Assembly: GCA_016715825.1 (NCBI GenBank)
Contig: JADJXO010000001.1
Coordinates: 185,001 to 249,000, forward strand
Source: Nitrospira sp.
GTDB taxonomy: Bacteria > Nitrospirota > Nitrospiria > Nitrospirales > Nitrospiraceae
Direction: 5' to 3'
DNA: 64,000 nucleotides
Under the pieces are notes generated by a model. The model was not told where the DNA came from. It ran no database searches and saw only the letters and a program-made list of their open reading frames with translations. A program made the position numbers and the translations under genes. This document shows, piece by piece, positions 1 to 7,503 of the stretch (position 1 is its first letter; every line of letters starts with the position of its first letter).

Positions 1-20
1 CCACCCTTCCGCGGTCGGCA
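1..20 (-). pseudogene. IS3-family OrfB, start of 3' exon
   Basis: Read on the minus strand, bases 20 to 1 encode (V)PTAEGW in frame with the 5' exon at 3591-3999. A stretch of 16 bases here is identical to bases in the inner element's orfB near 2709-2724, which encode the same residues. The rest of the exon lies outside the window. Confidence 0.75.
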
Positions 21-27
21 GTGGAGT

Positions 28-105
28 GAGAGACCGGGCGTAGTCGCACTATCTCCCAGTCTCTCCTCCCCGAACCGGACTTGCACCTCTCAGCGCATCC
101 GGCTC
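28..105 (-). ncRNA. Group II intron domains V and VI
   Basis: On the minus strand, bases 105 to 71 form the catalytic domain V hairpin. It starts GAGCCGGATGCG, has a GAGA-type loop, and closes with CAAGTCCGGTTC, the standard AGC-bearing form. Bases 65 to 28 form the domain VI helix (GAGAGACTGGG pairing with CCCGGTCTCTC, 10 of 11 pairs) with unpaired adenines that could hold the branch point. The two domains sit just after the maturase stop codon, as expected. Confidence 0.85.
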
Positions 106-110
106 TCCAT

Positions 111-1643
111 TCAAGCGTTGCGTAACGCAACAGCCACGTCAGCGTAGCGCGATTCGAGGAACGTGCGATGCTCGTCGCGAATCAGGTACGGGTTCCCTTC
201 TGGGGTCCGCCACCTGAACTGACCTTTGCGGCTGGTGACCAGGCGTCGAAGCGCCTGTTCGCCATACCACCCACGACTATTCTGTCCCTTCAGTACCCAT
301 GTGGTGGCGCGCCCCGGTTCTGGTGCCCGGACGTGTTCACGCATCAGGCTCGGGAATCCTCGCCGATACTTGCGCGCGAGCCAATGTCCGAGCTTCCAGA
401 AGACGGTTCGGTCCACTCGGTTAAAGATGGTCGCCGTATAGTCAGTGTATCGATAGAAGTTCGCCCATCCCGAGAGTGTCCGGTTCAGGCGTTCCATCAG
501 GTCCATGCCGTTCCCGCTGTAATTGCCAGACAGTTCCTTGACCAGCTTGGCCGTGAAGCCTCGGTACTTCTCCCATGGGATCGTCGTGACCGGTCGCAGC
601 TGACCTCGTGGGCCCCGCTTGCGGATGATGCGGTGGCCGAGGAAGACCACGCCGTCGTTCACGTGGGTGATATGGGTCTTCTCCATATTCAACGTGAGCT
701 TGAGCGTCCCTTCCAGAAACGTCCGGCACGCTTCGCGTAGTGCCTCTGCGTGCGTTTTGGTTCCTTTTACGACCACGACGAAATCATCCGCATAGCGACA
801 GTAGGAGACGCCTGGTTTCCACTGCCGGTTCTCTCGTACAGCAATCGGTCGCTGCTTGAGAATGCCGAAGTTCCATGCCCATCGGTCCTTACGCACCTTC
901 TTACTCAGGTAGTTCGCTTCCATCCAAGCATCGAATTCATGCAACATGATGTTGGATAGCAGCGGAGAGATAACTCCCCCTTGTGGAACACCTTCGCTCG
1001 CGGCGCAAAAGAGACCCCGATCAACACACCCTGCTTTGATGCACGTCCACAGCAGGGCCAGGAAGCGCTGATCAGCAATACGTTTGCGGACAGCTTTCAG
1101 CAGCAGGCGGTGATGGACAGTCTCAAAGTAGCTGGCGAGGTCGCCCTCGATCACCCAACGACCCGCCGCTCTTTGTTCGTCACTTTCCTGCAGCTGCAAT
1201 TTGACCGTTCGTATCGCATGGTGCACACTTCGGGCAGGCCTGAAGCCATAGGATGCCCGATGGAAATCACTCTCCCATATCGGCTCCATGGCCATCAGCA
1301 TCGCTCTCTGGACCACTCGATCCCGCAGACTGGGGATCCCTAAGGGCCTCAACGTGCCGTTCGCCTTGGGGATGTACACGCGCCGTGCAGGGAGCGGCGT
1401 ATAGGAGCCCGCTAACAATTCGGCACGGATCGTCGCCAGTTCCTGATGAAGGGTTTCCGTCATCATGGTCTTGTCGACCCCATCGACGCCCGGCGTTCGC
1501 GCACCACTGGATGCGAGCGTGATGCGCGCGGCTTCTGCCAGCCATGCTCGATCAGCAATCAGTCTCAGGAGTCGATCGAACTTACGTTCGGGGTTCTCCG
1601 TTGACCACGTTGCCAGCTTGCGTTGCATTTCCCTGATTATCAA
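111..1643 (-). CDS. ltrA: Group II intron reverse transcriptase/maturase
   Basis: This 510-residue protein has the RT palm and fingers (RPLGIPSLRDRVVQ near residue 99, YGFRP at 132) and the catalytic YADD at 284-287. The SEGVPQGGVISPLLSN motif is near 217-231. The maturase X domain follows (LSGWANFYRYTDY near 390) and then a C-terminal DNA-binding or endonuclease-like region. It would bind the intron RNA, help it splice, and reverse-transcribe it into new DNA targets. The length is somewhat above 400-450 residues, so an HNH-type or extended C-terminus is possible, although no clear HNH residues are visible. It lies in intron domain IV, upstream of domains V and VI. Confidence 0.95.
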   Translation of the reverse strand: MIIREMQRKLATWSTENPERKFDRLLRLIADRAWLAEAARITLASSGARTPGVDGVDKTMMTETLHQELATIRAELLAGSYTPLPARRVYIPKANGTLRPLGIPSLRDRVVQRAMLMAMEPIWESDFHRASYGFRPARSVHHAIRTVKLQLQESDEQRAAGRWVIEGDLASYFETVHHRLLLKAVRKRIADQRFLALLWTCIKAGCVDRGLFCAASEGVPQGGVISPLLSNIMLHEFDAWMEANYLSKKVRKDRWAWNFGILKQRPIAVRENRQWKPGVSYCRYADDFVVVVKGTKTHAEALREACRTFLEGTLKLTLNMEKTHITHVNDGVVFLGHRIIRKRGPRGQLRPVTTIPWEKYRGFTAKLVKELSGNYSGNGMDLMERLNRTLSGWANFYRYTDYTATIFNRVDRTVFWKLGHWLARKYRRGFPSLMREHVRAPEPGRATTWVLKGQNSRGWYGEQALRRLVTSRKGQFRWRTPEGNPYLIRDEHRTFLESRYADVAVALRNA

Positions 1644-2256
1644 AGGTCTTCACCTCATTGTGGTCAGGTAATCCGCCACACATGCCGCTCACACTGCCCC
1701 CCTTCGCCATGTGGCCGGCTTTCCCGACCTCGGACTACTACGAGGGCTCCGTCAACGTGTACCGCGTCGGGGGACACACTCCCTTGTCATCGGTTATCGG
1801 TACACGCCTTCCCCAGTTCACATGCTGGACTTCACACACGGGCGAGGTTGCCTATCGCAGTCTTTCTCCTTGCGTTCCGCAAGTCGTCGCGGACGTCATG
1901 GTCTAGCTACGCGCTCCCCATGACTCCCTGCTGGCCAGCGTACATGTCCAGCCTGCATTCGCCGTTCCCGTCCATACGTGTGACGGGCACGGATCCGCGT
2001 CCTGCCTGGAAAGCGGTGTAGGCAGGGGTGACATTTCAACCCTCAGATGCGTGTCAATAGGTGTGTGTTCCTCAACCGTCCCATGTTCAGCCTAGAGGCG
2101 CATCTTGGCGTAACCGCTTCGCCGCACGCCCCGTTTCCTGCGGACTTCGTCACCTTGCCAGTGTCCGGCAAGTCACCGCCGCTTCGGCTCACTCCTTCTC
2201 GTAGCAGAGGGAGGGCTGACCTCGGTTGTCAATAGTGGACGCCATGAATGACAGCC

Positions 2257-3118
2257 TCACACCGCCGGTTGTTGACGGGCCCACTGCTGGGCAAACGCCA
2301 CTGGCGAGCGATTCCCGAGGCGTGAGTGCCGCCGCTGTCGGTTATAGAAGATCTCGATGTACTCCGCGATCTCGCGCCGTGCTTGCTCACGGGTCTCGTA
2401 GCGCCGGTGATGCACCAGTTCGTTCTTCAGCGTGCCCCAAAAACTTTCCATCGGAGCATTATCGTAGCAGTTGCCTCGCCGACTCATGGACGCGGTCATA
2501 CCACATTGGCGGACCTGATCTTGATAGGCCTGGGCACAATACGGTGAGCCACGATCGGAGTGGTGGATCAGTCCCGGGTGTGGGCGCTTTGCCCATACCG
2601 CCGCGCCCAGCGCCTGGCTCACCAACGCCGTCGTCATCCGAGCCCCCCATCGCATGTCCGACGACCTCGCAGGTGAACAAATCCTTGATGCCCGCGAGAT
2701 ACAGCCAGCCTTCCGCGGTCGGCACGTACGTGATGTCGGTCACCCAGGTCTCGTTCGGTCGTGTGGCGGCAACGGTCTGCGCCAATACGTTGTCCGCGAC
2801 CGGCCGCGCATGCGTCGAATCCGTGGTCGTCGTGAACCGGCGGACCTGGGTACAGCGCAGGCCCAGTTTCTTCCGCAGTCGCTTGATGCGGCCGATCCCA
2901 GCGGGGAACCCGTCGGCATGCAATTCGGCTTGAAGCCGTTCCGGGCCGTACGTCTGACGGGTGCGCACATGGGCGGCTTGGATCGCCACTTCCAGCCGCG
3001 CATTCTCCTGATCGCGTTTCGACGGCCGCCGATACTGCCAGGCATAGTAGCCGCTTCGAGACACCTCCAGCACCCGGCACAACAGACTCAGCGGATAGTG
3101 GGCACGCAGCGTCCTCAT
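2257..3118 (-). pseudogene. IS3-family transposase OrfB (inner element), frameshifted
   Basis: The N-terminal part (MRTLRAHYPLSLLCRVLEVS, then ...ETWVTDITYVPTAEGWLYLAG) carries the first catalytic Asp of the DDE core. The C-terminal part, in another frame, carries HHSDRGSPY (second Asp) and NAPMESFWGTLKNE (Glu). The break is a run of six C on the plus strand at about 2642-2647 where five would keep the frame (VVGHAMGARMTTA). All DDE residues are present, so only this one base prevents a full-length protein. A homopolymer error is possible. Confidence 0.8.
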
Positions 3119-3430
3119 CAGCGCGTACCGGGCAGCTGCGCCTTCGCAAAGTACGCGGTGGCTTTTTTAAGATGTCGCGCTCCATCCGTGCTTCCGCAAG
3201 ATCACGTTTGAGCCGGACAGCTCTGCTTCTAGCTCCGTCACGGGCCGTCGGCTCGCGCCCACTGTCGCAAGCTGGCCGTGCCGAGTTCGCCCGACCCAGT
3301 TCTTGAGCGTTTTGCCCGACATGCTCAGGCGCCTGGCTGCCTCCGGAATCGTCACCTGCTGTTCCAGGACTAGCCGCACGGCCTGCTCTCGGAACTCCTT
3401 CGTATACTGCTGCCGCGGTATCTGTTCCAT
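3118..3430 (-). pseudogene. IS3-family OrfA (inner element), frameshifted
   Basis: Translation from 3430 gives MEQIPRQQYTKEFREQAVRL and a clear helix-turn-helix (PEAARRLSMSGKTLKNWV), then breaks near 3218. A missing base turns the expected RLKRDLAEARMERDILKK into another frame. A second shift lies at the A6 run near 3168, after which the expected ending is ATAYFAKAQLPGTR with a stop overlapping the orfB start. Two frameshifts make it non-functional unless they are sequencing errors. The A6G run resembles the programmed -1 slip site of IS3 elements, but the frame needed here is not the standard arrangement. Confidence 0.7.
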
Positions 3431-3590
3431 CTCACACCTCCAGACCTCTGATTGTAGGTTGAAGGCGTCCACTTTTTCGAGCCTAGCTCAGGCATGCTCG
3501 TCATTGCCACACTCCTTCATCGAGCCATGCATTCCAGACATGCTCAAGCAACTCAGTCCCAGACAGGCGGGCTTCGTTGGCTGGGCGTAC

Positions 3591-3999
3591 CGTACGTGAT
3601 ATCCCCCGCCCACACTCGGTTGGGCGCTTCGACGGTGAAGGCCCGCTCAAGGATATTCGCGGCTACGGGAAACCGATGCTGGGATTGGGTGGTGGCCCGC
3701 CATTTCGTCACCGTCTTGGCTCGAATCCCGTCCTGGCGCATCAGCCGGGCCACGCGATGCTCACCAATGCGGTGCCCCTGTGTGACCAGAGCCTTCCAGA
3801 TACGGGGACTCCCGTAGGTTTCGCGGGATTCTCCATGGATCACCCGGATGACGGAGAGAGTCGTCCGGTCCGACACTGACCGGGCACTCTCTGGCCGTAT
3901 ACGCCAGGCATAATAGCCCGCTGCCGAGACGGCCAAGGCTCGACACATCAATCGGATCGGATAGCGACGGTCGTGTTCCTGAATGACTCGGTATCTCAT
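3591..3999 (-). pseudogene. IS3-family transposase OrfB, 5' exon
   Basis: The 136 codons match the first part of an IS3 OrfB (MRYRVIQEHDRRYPIRLMCR, then VSAAGYYAWR) and run to the start of the DDE integrase core (RVWAGDITY). The next base is the G that, joined to base 20 on the minus strand, makes a Val codon followed by PTAEGW. That is the continuation seen in the related inner element (DITYVPTAEGW). The gene is therefore split by an intron rather than simply truncated. Without splicing, translation runs into intron sequence and stops near 3553. Confidence 0.85.
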
Positions 4000-4310
4000 C
4001 GCGACTCCTTCGCGAAGAACGCCGCCGCACGCTTTAAAAAATCCCGCTCCTGCTTCAAAGTTGCATTCTCTCGTCTCAACCGGGCGAGTTCCTCTTGTTC
4101 TGCTCGCATCGACTGCCGCGTGTGGCCCTGGTGTTCGGCCTGTTGCTGCTCCGCCCGCCAGCGGTAGAGCAGATGGTCGGCAATGCCCAAATCTCTGGCG
4201 ACGTGCGCAACTGGTCGGGCCGAGTCTCGGACCAACCGAACTGCTTCTGTCTTAAACTCTTCCGTATACTGCCGTCTGGTCTTGGTGCTCATCCTGTCCT
4301 CCGATTTCAT
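3996..4310 (-). CDS. IS3-family transposase OrfA (outer element)
   Basis: This 104-residue protein opens with the helix-turn-helix typical of IS3 OrfA (YTEEFKTEAVRLVRDSARPV, then DLGIADHLLYRWR). A leucine-zipper-like segment follows (LARLRRENATLKQERDFLKR) and the end is AAAFFAKESR. It would bind the element ends and act with OrfB. The stop overlaps the orfB start as ATGA, the usual coupling in this family. It looks intact, but the element cannot move as it stands because orfB is split by the intron. An in-frame start a few codons inside (MSTKTRRQYT) is equally likely. Confidence 0.9.
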   Translation of the reverse strand: MKSEDRMSTKTRRQYTEEFKTEAVRLVRDSARPVAHVARDLGIADHLLYRWRAEQQQAEHQGHTRQSMRAEQEELARLRRENATLKQERDFLKRAAAFFAKESR

Positions 4311-4354
4311 CCTGTTCCTCCTTATACAGGTGTCTGTGAAATCGGGGGAAGGTC

Positions 4355-4594
4355 AGTTCCTTCCGCGGGGATGTCGAACGGTTCGCCGTTGATTTCAGGC
4401 AGTTTGATGAAAGCGAGGACATGATTGGACCAAGTACCTATGGCTCGCTGAGAATAAACTCCAGTATTCCTGTTAATCCAGTGCCGGTACCGGCTGCATG
4501 GACCCTATTTGCAACGGGTGTCCTGCTGGCCACTTGTATCATTGGGTCGAGGAAGTTCCATGTTAATACCCCGACCAGAATCCAAATCGTGTGA
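4355..4594 (+). pseudogene. C-terminal fragment of a VPxPA/PEP-CTERM-like surface protein
   Basis: The frame is open from the end of the outer IS element to the TGA at 4592-4594. It ends in INSSIPVNPVPVPAAWTLFA, a hydrophobic stretch (TGVLLATCIIG) and a basic patch (SRK). That order is a Pro-rich motif, one transmembrane segment and then Arg/Lys, the layout of exosortase sorting tails of the PEP-CTERM or VPxPA type. About 55 residues of the preceding domain remain (FAVDFRQFDESEDMIG...). The start of the gene was cut off by the IS and should lie left of the window if the insertion was simple. The sorting-tail assignment is by pattern. Confidence 0.6.
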
Positions 4595-4847
4595 TTCACC
4601 TAATTATTGGTTCGGGGAGGCAAGCCTGTACAACCAATGGGCCATGTTCAAGTGGATATTGAGTGAGTATTGGCTGTGTTGCGCTGTCCCTATCTTCAGT
4701 GGGTTAGAATGGTTTTGGCTTATGTCTTTACATAACCTGAAGACGCAAGGTAGTGCGTGCATTCGTCTGGTGTGGAACCGTCAAGCAGCCTTGTGATGTC
4801 AGTCTAGAGCGCATCCACGGTACGCGGGGCAGCCTTGCGAAGGGGGA
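4595..4847. other. Intergenic, no gene recognised
   Basis: Short open frames here lack a convincing ribosome binding site and resemble no family I know. The stretch separates the truncated sorting-tail gene from a REP-like hairpin. Confidence 0.4.
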
Positions 4848-4910
4848 GAAAAGGGGTCGGGAGTCGTTTCTTGCTGAGGTTCTCCAAACAATAACTCCCG
4901 ACCCCTTTTC
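4848..4910. repeat. REP-like hairpin, copy A
   Basis: Perfect arms GAAAAGGGGTCGGGAGT and ACTCCCGACCCCTTTTC enclose a loop of about 30 bases (CGTTTCTTGCTGAGGTTC...AACAAT). The same arms and nearly the same loop occur at 6895-6956, and half-copies occur near 7413 and 9066. The form fits a REP or palindromic MITE. Its translations in some frames (SKKRLPTPF) create false ORFs. Confidence 0.8.
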
Positions 4911-5179
4911 TTCTCCCAGCCCTCGTAGCGGGCCAAGTCCAGATCCCAATATTCATACGAAGACCCAAGCGCGGAGTTCGACGTTGGCGGGATGTTGACT
5001 CGTCTCTGCCATTCATGAAACTTCGTCGCCACGATTCCAAATTCGGCCTAACTATGTTTAGGCTGTTGTGCTTCTTACAGGAACCATCTTCCCGTCCAGT
5101 GCCCACCATCCACCGTACAGATCGTACAGGCAGATGTCATCGTAGTGGTATAGTTTCGGAACCTCTAAATCTTGGTGGT
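4911..5179. other. Intergenic with small dyad
   Basis: No gene is convincing. A minus-strand frame reading ...NSALGSSYEYWDLDLARYEG could be a remnant of a real protein entered by the repeat. The sequence GCCTAACTATGTTTAGGC at about 5046-5063 is a 6-base-arm dyad. Its right half, CTATGTTTAGGC, recurs near 5708. Confidence 0.35.
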
Positions 5180-5386
5180 TCATAGTTCCCTCTTGAGTTG
5201 GTTTCTACGTTTTTCAAGATGTTCTTTAACCTGGTAGTACACCAAAGTACCCATAAACCATAACCAGAAGAGCCCAACGGCAGAGATTCCAAGCCAGAAC
5301 ACTGTAGCTACCTTGACTTGTAACAACGCATGTCCAAAGCCCTGCACCTTGAGTTGTAGGAGGTGAAAAAATTGCTCTAGTGTCAT
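5180..5386 (-). CDS. Small single-pass membrane protein, unknown
   Basis: The protein has 68 residues: a short N-terminal helix (MTLEQFFHLLQLKVQGFGHA), one transmembrane segment (VFWLGISAVGLFWLWFMGTLVYY) and a strongly basic tail (EHLEKRRNQLKREL). Its start overlaps the stop of the 99-residue gene upstream as ATGA, so the two are translationally coupled. No family is recognised. The coupling makes it probable that the gene is real. Confidence 0.65.
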   Translation of the reverse strand: MTLEQFFHLLQLKVQGFGHALLQVKVATVFWLGISAVGLFWLWFMGTLVYYQVKEHLEKRRNQLKREL

Positions 5387-5682
5387 CGTCCCTCCCTAGA
5401 GGGCTGTTCTGCTATTCTTCCTAACAGGTCTCCTGCTTCTAGGTTGATGGACGACCCGTCATCGTTACTTGAAAAAGTCATAAACGCTTTTCCGCACTGA
5501 CAAACCACCTTTCCTTTGATCGTAACTTCTAGTCCATCAGTCCCAAGAAAATGAACGGTAATTTTCCCAGAATGACAAGGCTGGCCCATTCGATCATTTT
5601 CAATGTCGTCACGGATTTTGGATTCCAAGACATCGCGCTGTACCGTGGTAGTTGGTGTAGACCATACAAAGTCGATATTCAT
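5383..5682 (-). CDS. Hypothetical 99-residue protein with a CxC pair
   Basis: A strong ribosome binding site (GGAGGG) precedes the ATG at 5682. The protein (MNIDFVWSTPTTTVQRDVLE...) is soluble, with a CHSGK segment and VVCQCGKAF in the middle that could bind a metal. It is the first gene of a two-gene unit with the membrane protein at 5180-5386, overlapping by four bases. No family is recognised; the surroundings are phage-like. Confidence 0.7.
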   Translation of the reverse strand: MNIDFVWSTPTTTVQRDVLESKIRDDIENDRMGQPCHSGKITVHFLGTDGLEVTIKGKVVCQCGKAFMTFSSNDDGSSINLEAGDLLGRIAEQPSREGR

Positions 5683-5886
5683 CGCTTGCGCCCTCCAAAA
5701 TAACTGACTATGTTTAGGCCGATCTGCATAAGAACCAGATCATGCTGGGTGACTCGTGTGATGTCACTCCATTCTTGTTCAGTAACGTGAAGATGTCATC
5801 AAGAAGCGTATTTTCCATTGCGGTAAGGCAATCAGGAATTGAGGGAATGGGACCTCGAAGGTTGGACGAACCGAGTAAACGGTCGT

Positions 5887-6198
5887 CTAGTGCCCAATAA
5901 GGCCGTCCAGGCGGAGCCTCTGTCGGTACTCGGCGTTGGCTTGGAAGCGGGGCGAGTGCTGCTTGTAGTGGCATGCTTGGCAATACCATTTAACATCGAG
6001 CGGGTTCTTGTAGCCTCGATGATGATGGCCTTGAAGTCTGGGCTTTGGGAAAGACTTCCGACAGCGTTGATAACGAGTCGGCTTCTTGATGAGTCCACGG
6101 GCGACCGCCTTCTGTAGTTTCCGTTGAGCCTGATGCCGCCGTATGAGCGTCATCACTTTCCGAGGACTGGCATTGAGGGCGGGTGAACGGAAGCTCAT
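5887..6198 (-). CDS. Small HNH-like or zinc-finger protein, degenerate
   Basis: About 103 residues, starting at MSFRSPALNASPRK behind GAGGAAG. The core RYQRCRKSFPKPRLQGHHHR, then GYKNPLDVKWYCQACHYKQH, has the layout of the short phage-type HNH or zinc proteins that pair a CxxC with GHH and a second CxxCH. Here the first pair keeps only one Cys (Tyr in the other place), so metal binding may be impaired. It overlaps the tail of the 66-residue gene upstream only if the longer start at 6225 is used. The family call is from motif memory. Confidence 0.6.
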   Translation of the reverse strand: MSFRSPALNASPRKVMTLIRRHQAQRKLQKAVARGLIKKPTRYQRCRKSFPKPRLQGHHHRGYKNPLDVKWYCQACHYKQHSPRFQANAEYRQRLRLDGLIGH

Positions 6199-6202
6199 CT
6201 GC

Positions 6203-6403
6203 TCACTTCCTCGGTTTGTATGCAAGCCTGATCACGTTCGGCGACGACATGAGGCTATAGAGTGGCGTGTTTTTAGGCCGTGTTAGGTTTACGATGACGT
6301 AGCCATTTCCTTTGGCCTTCGGACTCACAAGCCTCCAACCCTTCCATTTACCCTTGCCCCTCCACAGAAGCTTTTCTTGAGTCGGCCTCTTGGTAATAGC
6401 CAT
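6203..6403 (-). CDS. Hypothetical basic 66-residue protein
   Basis: The start at 6403 follows GGGAG with good spacing. The protein (MAITKRPTQEKLLWRGKGKW...) is rich in Lys, Arg and Trp and has a beta-like middle (GYVIVNLTRPKNTPLYSL). It ends just before the HNH-like gene and probably forms an operon with it. No family is recognised. Confidence 0.55.
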   Translation of the reverse strand: MAITKRPTQEKLLWRGKGKWKGWRLVSPKAKGNGYVIVNLTRPKNTPLYSLMSSPNVIRLAYKPRK

Positions 6404-6693
6404 ATTGTGCTCTCCCTATTGTTTAGAGGGTAGCACCAGGGATGGACCTGTCAAAGATGAGAATTCCGCTCTGGTAGAGAGCCGCCACACGGAAGAACCC
6501 GGCCTGTCGGCTGTTTCAGATTGAAGGACATCCGTAAAAGATGGCCGGAGCATTTCTGCTTTTATGCAATCGATTCAAATGGTTATAAGGAATTTAGAGA
6601 GGAAGAGATACGCTGGTAACTAACTAAGGAGAGTATCTTATGGATACCAAGATGGTCGTCGTGACGGGGCCGGTTGGTATTCGGTTCCTCGAA
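6404..6693. other. Intergenic with an abortive gene start
   Basis: At 6640 an ATG behind AAGGAGAG begins MDTKMVVVTGPVGIRF, but the frame soon becomes the antisense of the fragment at 6694-6895. This may be the first 15 codons of a gene cut by insertion of the neighbouring fragment. Nothing else is seen. Confidence 0.35.
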
Positions 6694-6895
6694 CTATCGC
6701 GGGCGTTTCTTACGAGCGCGACGGCGGGGCGTAGGGTCTGGTTGCTCTCGACTCTTCAGATACGCCGCATCCCGTTGCGCTTGTTCTTCGGCCAGTTCAG
6801 CCAAAAGCTGCTGCTCCAACACCCAGCCTGCCGATAAGTTGGCGCGAATCGCTTGAAGCCGACTCGGAGACAGGTCTGATAAGTCTGTCGGGGAT
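6694..6895 (-). pseudogene. C-terminal fragment of an unknown protein, capped by a REP hairpin
   Basis: The minus strand reads LSPTDLSDLSPSRLQAIRAN, LSAGWVLEQQLLAELAEEQA and a basic tail ending RRRARKKRPR before a TAG at 6694-6696. The helical, then basic composition looks like a real protein end. Upstream the frame runs into the REP-like hairpin and has no start codon with a ribosome site, so the N-terminus is lost. Family unknown. Confidence 0.45.
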
Positions 6896-6956
6896 AAAAG
6901 GGGTCGGGAGTCGTTTCTTGCTGAGGTTCGCCAAACAATGACTCCCGACCCCTTTC
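6895..6956. repeat. REP-like hairpin, copy B
   Basis: Arms AAAAGGGGTCGGGAGTC and GACTCCCGACCCCTTT enclose a loop that matches copy A (4848-4910) except for a few bases. Loop conservation between copies 2 kb apart suggests the whole unit moves, not just its arms. Confidence 0.8.
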
Positions 6957-7045
6957 TTCTCCGCCAGACTCTGATTCATGAGCTGCTGGAGAAGGCTGCT
7001 TCGCAGGCGGCGTGAGACCATTCTATTGGCTTCCCGGAAGGCACC

Positions 7046-7390
7046 ATGCCCTTCAGTGAACTCGAACTCAAGCGAATCGAGCAGATAGTGGGTGTCTTTT
7101 GTGTTAAGCACAGCCCGGTCCATCTCAGAGACAGGCTACACATCACGTATGCAGTGAAAGGCCATGAGGTTGTCATTGTGGAGCGGAGGCCTCGGTGGGA
7201 CAATGAGTCCGAATGGACAGAATCACCGGTGGCGAAGTTCAAGTTTATTCGATCGGCCAACAAATGGCGGCTGTACTGGATGCGGGCCGATATGAAATGG
7301 CACGAATATCCCGGGCTTTCATCGAGCAATCGTCTCGACGAGTTAGTCCAAGCGATCGACGACGACCCACTGGCCTGTTTTTTCGGCTGA
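7046..7390 (+). CDS. DUF3024 family protein
   Basis: The 114-residue protein MPFSELELKRIEQIVGVFC has the DUF3024 signatures: RLHITYAVKGHEVVIVERRP, RWDNESEWTESPVAKFKF, WRLYWMRADMKWHEY and the ending DDDPLACFFG. Full family length is about 110 residues, so it is complete. The molecular role of the family is unknown. It lies between a REP-like hairpin and a degenerate half-copy just after its stop (7413-7432). Confidence 0.85.
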   Translation: MPFSELELKRIEQIVGVFCVKHSPVHLRDRLHITYAVKGHEVVIVERRPRWDNESEWTESPVAKFKFIRSANKWRLYWMRADMKWHEYPGLSSSNRLDELVQAIDDDPLACFFG

Positions 7391-7503
7391 GCGGGCCACC
7401 GCCGATGCCTGTTAGAAACAACTCCCGATCCCTTTATTCAAGAACCGTTTGCCTCTGCGTTCCGCCTCCCCGTCCTCTCCGTGCAGACCTGCAAGCGAGG
7501 GCT

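Larger units (their letters stand above)
2228..3484 (-). mobile_element. Inner IS3-family element, decayed, inside the intron
   Basis: The element is bounded by imperfect inverted repeats sharing AGTGGACGCC. The left side begins TGTCAATAGTGGACGCC at about 2228, and the right side, reversed, reads TCGAAAAAGTGGACGCC from about 3480. It contains orfA and orfB on the minus strand, both frameshifted. It lies in the 5' (domain I) part of the group II intron: intron sequence on its two sides reads on naturally from GAGCTAGGCTCGA to CGAGGTCAGCC. This fits a 3-base TCG target duplication, but the exact ends are uncertain by several bases. Confidence 0.75.
21..3590 (-). mobile_element. Group II intron with reverse transcriptase, split by an IS
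   Basis: The intron lies on the minus strand inside the orfB of the outer IS3 element. The proposed 5' end is GTACGCCCAGCC at 3590, close to the GTGYG consensus. The proposed 3' end is ...CTCCAC at 21, giving the usual AY ending. Joining the flanks restores the orfB frame exactly (Ile-Thr-Tyr-Val-Pro-Thr). A domain V hairpin lies at 71-105 and a domain VI hairpin at 28-65, and the maturase ORF is at 111-1643. The domain I region is interrupted by the inner IS at about 2228-3484, so splicing may be impaired. The splice sites come from frame logic and consensus, not from alignment. Confidence 0.8.
1..4355 (-). mobile_element. Outer IS3-family element, interrupted by a group II intron
   Basis: The upstream (right) end is placed at about 4355 because the minus strand there begins TGACCTTCCCCCGATTTCAC, the kind of terminus seen in IS3-family elements of the IS407 type. 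orfA and the 5' part of orfB follow with an ATGA overlap. orfB stops abruptly at 3591 after the codons for Asp-Ile-Thr-Tyr and resumes at 20 with Pro-Thr-Ala-Glu-Gly-Trp. The rest of the element lies beyond the left edge. The end and family are read from sequence; the exact group is a judgement from memory. Confidence 0.8.

Noticed and set aside
168..1545. Several open frames opposite or across the maturase gene
   Set aside because: They mirror the real gene's codons, have no ribosome sites and resemble no family.
4728..5109. Minus-strand ORFs containing SKKRLPTPF-like stretches
   Set aside because: These come from translation of the REP-like hairpin, as the same peptide appears from the second copy at 6895-6956.
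6640..6837. ORF MDTKMVVVTGPVGIRF... with good ribosome site
   Set aside because: After about 16 codons it is only the antisense of a better protein fragment; at most it is a cut gene start.
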